Source: Roseovarius sp. (GTDB lineage Bacteria > Pseudomonadota > Alphaproteobacteria > Rhodobacterales > Rhodobacteraceae). From it: DNA of 33,869 bases. The notes under the pieces were generated by a model. The model worked only from the letters and a program-made list of their open reading frames with translations, was not told where the DNA came from and ran no database searches. The stretch spans positions 1 through 33,869 of the forward strand of contig JAGXGX010000166.1 in assembly GCA_024636515.1 (NCBI GenBank). Reading direction: 5' to 3'. Below are positions 33,076-33,869 of the stretch, piece by piece. Numbering within the stretch: position 1 is the first letter of the stretch; each line of letters begins with the position of its first letter. The position numbers and the translations under genes were made by a program.

Positions 33076-33869
33076 ATGGGACATGAACCACGTGCTATCG
33101 ACGAGTTGATGAAAACTGCCGCGCTGCCATTCGAGGCGGCGCGCGCCATGCCGCCTTCGGTCTACACGTCCGAAGAGTTTCTGGAGCAGGAGCAAGAGCA
33201 TATATTCGCGAAAGAATGGTTTTGTGTCGGGCGCGCCAGCACGATGCAAGAGCCCGGCGATTATGTCACCATTGAGCTTGCGGGTCAGCCCATTGCTGTC
33301 ATTCGCGGGCGCGATGGCGCATTGCGAGCGATGTCCAATGTATGCTTGCACCGCATGTCGACCCTGCTGGAGGGGCGCGGCAACACGCGCTCAATTGTGT
33401 GCCCCTATCATGCCTGGACCTACAATCTGGACGGTAGCCTGCGCGGCGCGCCCGAGATGGACCGCAACGATGCGTTCTGCAAAGCAGACTACAAGCTGGG
33501 CGATATCCGCTGCGAGGAATGGCTGGGCTGGGTTTATGTCACGCTTGATCCGGGCACTCCGTCCGTCGCGCAGCAGCTTAGCCCTCTGGCCGACCTGATC
33601 GGCGATTACGGCATGGAAAACTATGTCGAGACCTTCAACGAGGTCCATGTGTGGGACACGAACTGGAAGGTGTTGGCTGAGAACTACATGGAAAGCTACC
33701 ATTTGCCGGTCTGCCACAAGGGGACCGTCGGCCCGTTTACCGATCTGGCGAATGTCGATTGCCCGCCCGGCCACCCGCATTTCAACATTCACTGGTTCAC
33801 CAAAGAGGCAGAACTGGCTATCGGCAACGCGCATCCGGACAACACCCGCCTGACTGGCGTGATGCGCAA
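33076..33869 (+). CDS. Second Rieske oxygenase alpha subunit (cut by window end)
   Basis: The first 264 residues of a Rieske oxygenase, running off the window. The Rieske centre is C90-L-H92 and C109-P-Y-H112; the iron site is NWKVLAENYMESYHLPVCH with H209 and H214. The bridging residue is glutamate (E202) where most family members, including the other Rieske protein here, have aspartate; glutamate at this place is also known in carnitine monooxygenase CntA. The start is the ATG at 33076 with GGGGAGG upstream, 19 bases after the HpaB-like gene. The two Rieske proteins differ strongly, so they are not recent duplicates and probably do two different steps. Confidence 0.92.
   Translation, partial: MGHEPRAIDELMKTAALPFEAARAMPPSVYTSEEFLEQEQEHIFAKEWFCVGRASTMQEPGDYVTIELAGQPIAVIRGRDGALRAMSNVCLHRMSTLLEGRGNTRSIVCPYHAWTYNLDGSLRGAPEMDRNDAFCKADYKLGDIRCEEWLGWVYVTLDPGTPSVAQQLSPLADLIGDYGMENYVETFNEVHVWDTNWKVLAENYMESYHLPVCHKGTVGPFTDLANVDCPPGHPHFNIHWFTKEAELAIGNAHPDNTRLTGVMR

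Overview
The window looks like chromosome from an alphaproteobacterium of the Rhodobacteraceae, most likely a marine Roseobacter-group organism. The reasons are the G+C-rich coding sequence, the CobS/CobT pair, the divergent J-domain/BolA pair, DUF427, DUF4177, DUF2256 and DUF454 proteins, and a downstream hairpin element ending in GGATATTTTTG of a kind I associate with roseobacters. No rRNA, tRNA, CRISPR, insertion sequence or phage gene was seen. All family calls were made by reading protein motifs; no database was searched.

Left part (1-8.2 kb). Two tandem TerB-like genes face a CLC-type chloride transport gene. After a clear 3' hairpin come DUF427 and a minus-strand run cobS-cobT-pepP (cobaltochelatase subunits and a long-form Xaa-Pro aminopeptidase; cobT and pepP overlap by ATGA).

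Stress block (8.2-11.5 kb, plus strand). An ECF sigma factor and its RskA-type anti-sigma factor (ATGA overlap) are followed by a secreted fasciclin-domain protein, a Tat-type exported methionine sulfoxide reductase B and an OsmC peroxide reductase, with hairpin terminators between the last units. The block lies between the J-domain gene and cobS, genes that I recall as neighbours in many alphaproteobacteria. A more A+T-rich patch (about 11.5-12.3 kb) holds two coupled small ORFs of unknown function.

Middle (12.3-22.7 kb). Mostly housekeeping genes: J-domain protein, BolA, DUF4177, hot-dog thioesterase, GatB, a large unknown protein, a lytic transglycosylase-like protein, PepN, a small membrane protein, DUF2256, a class I glutamine amidotransferase and DUF454. 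A 321-base gap follows, holding the remains of an aldehyde-dehydrogenase-like start and an unidentified reading-frame tail.

Right part (23.1-33.9 kb). A tightly packed plus-strand catabolic cluster, cut by the window edge. It holds a trimethylamine/dimethylamine-dehydrogenase-like flavoprotein, a polyamine-type ABC importer (ATPase, two permeases, binding protein), a histone-deacetylase-fold amidohydrolase, a Rieske oxygenase of the quaternary-ammonium type, an HpaB-family flavin monooxygenase and a second Rieske oxygenase. The inferred logic is import of an N-methylated amine, betaine or N-heterocycle, oxygenation and possibly ring opening, amide hydrolysis, and oxidative N-demethylation. 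The substrate is not known from the sequence. This cluster is the best candidate here for an undescribed pathway.
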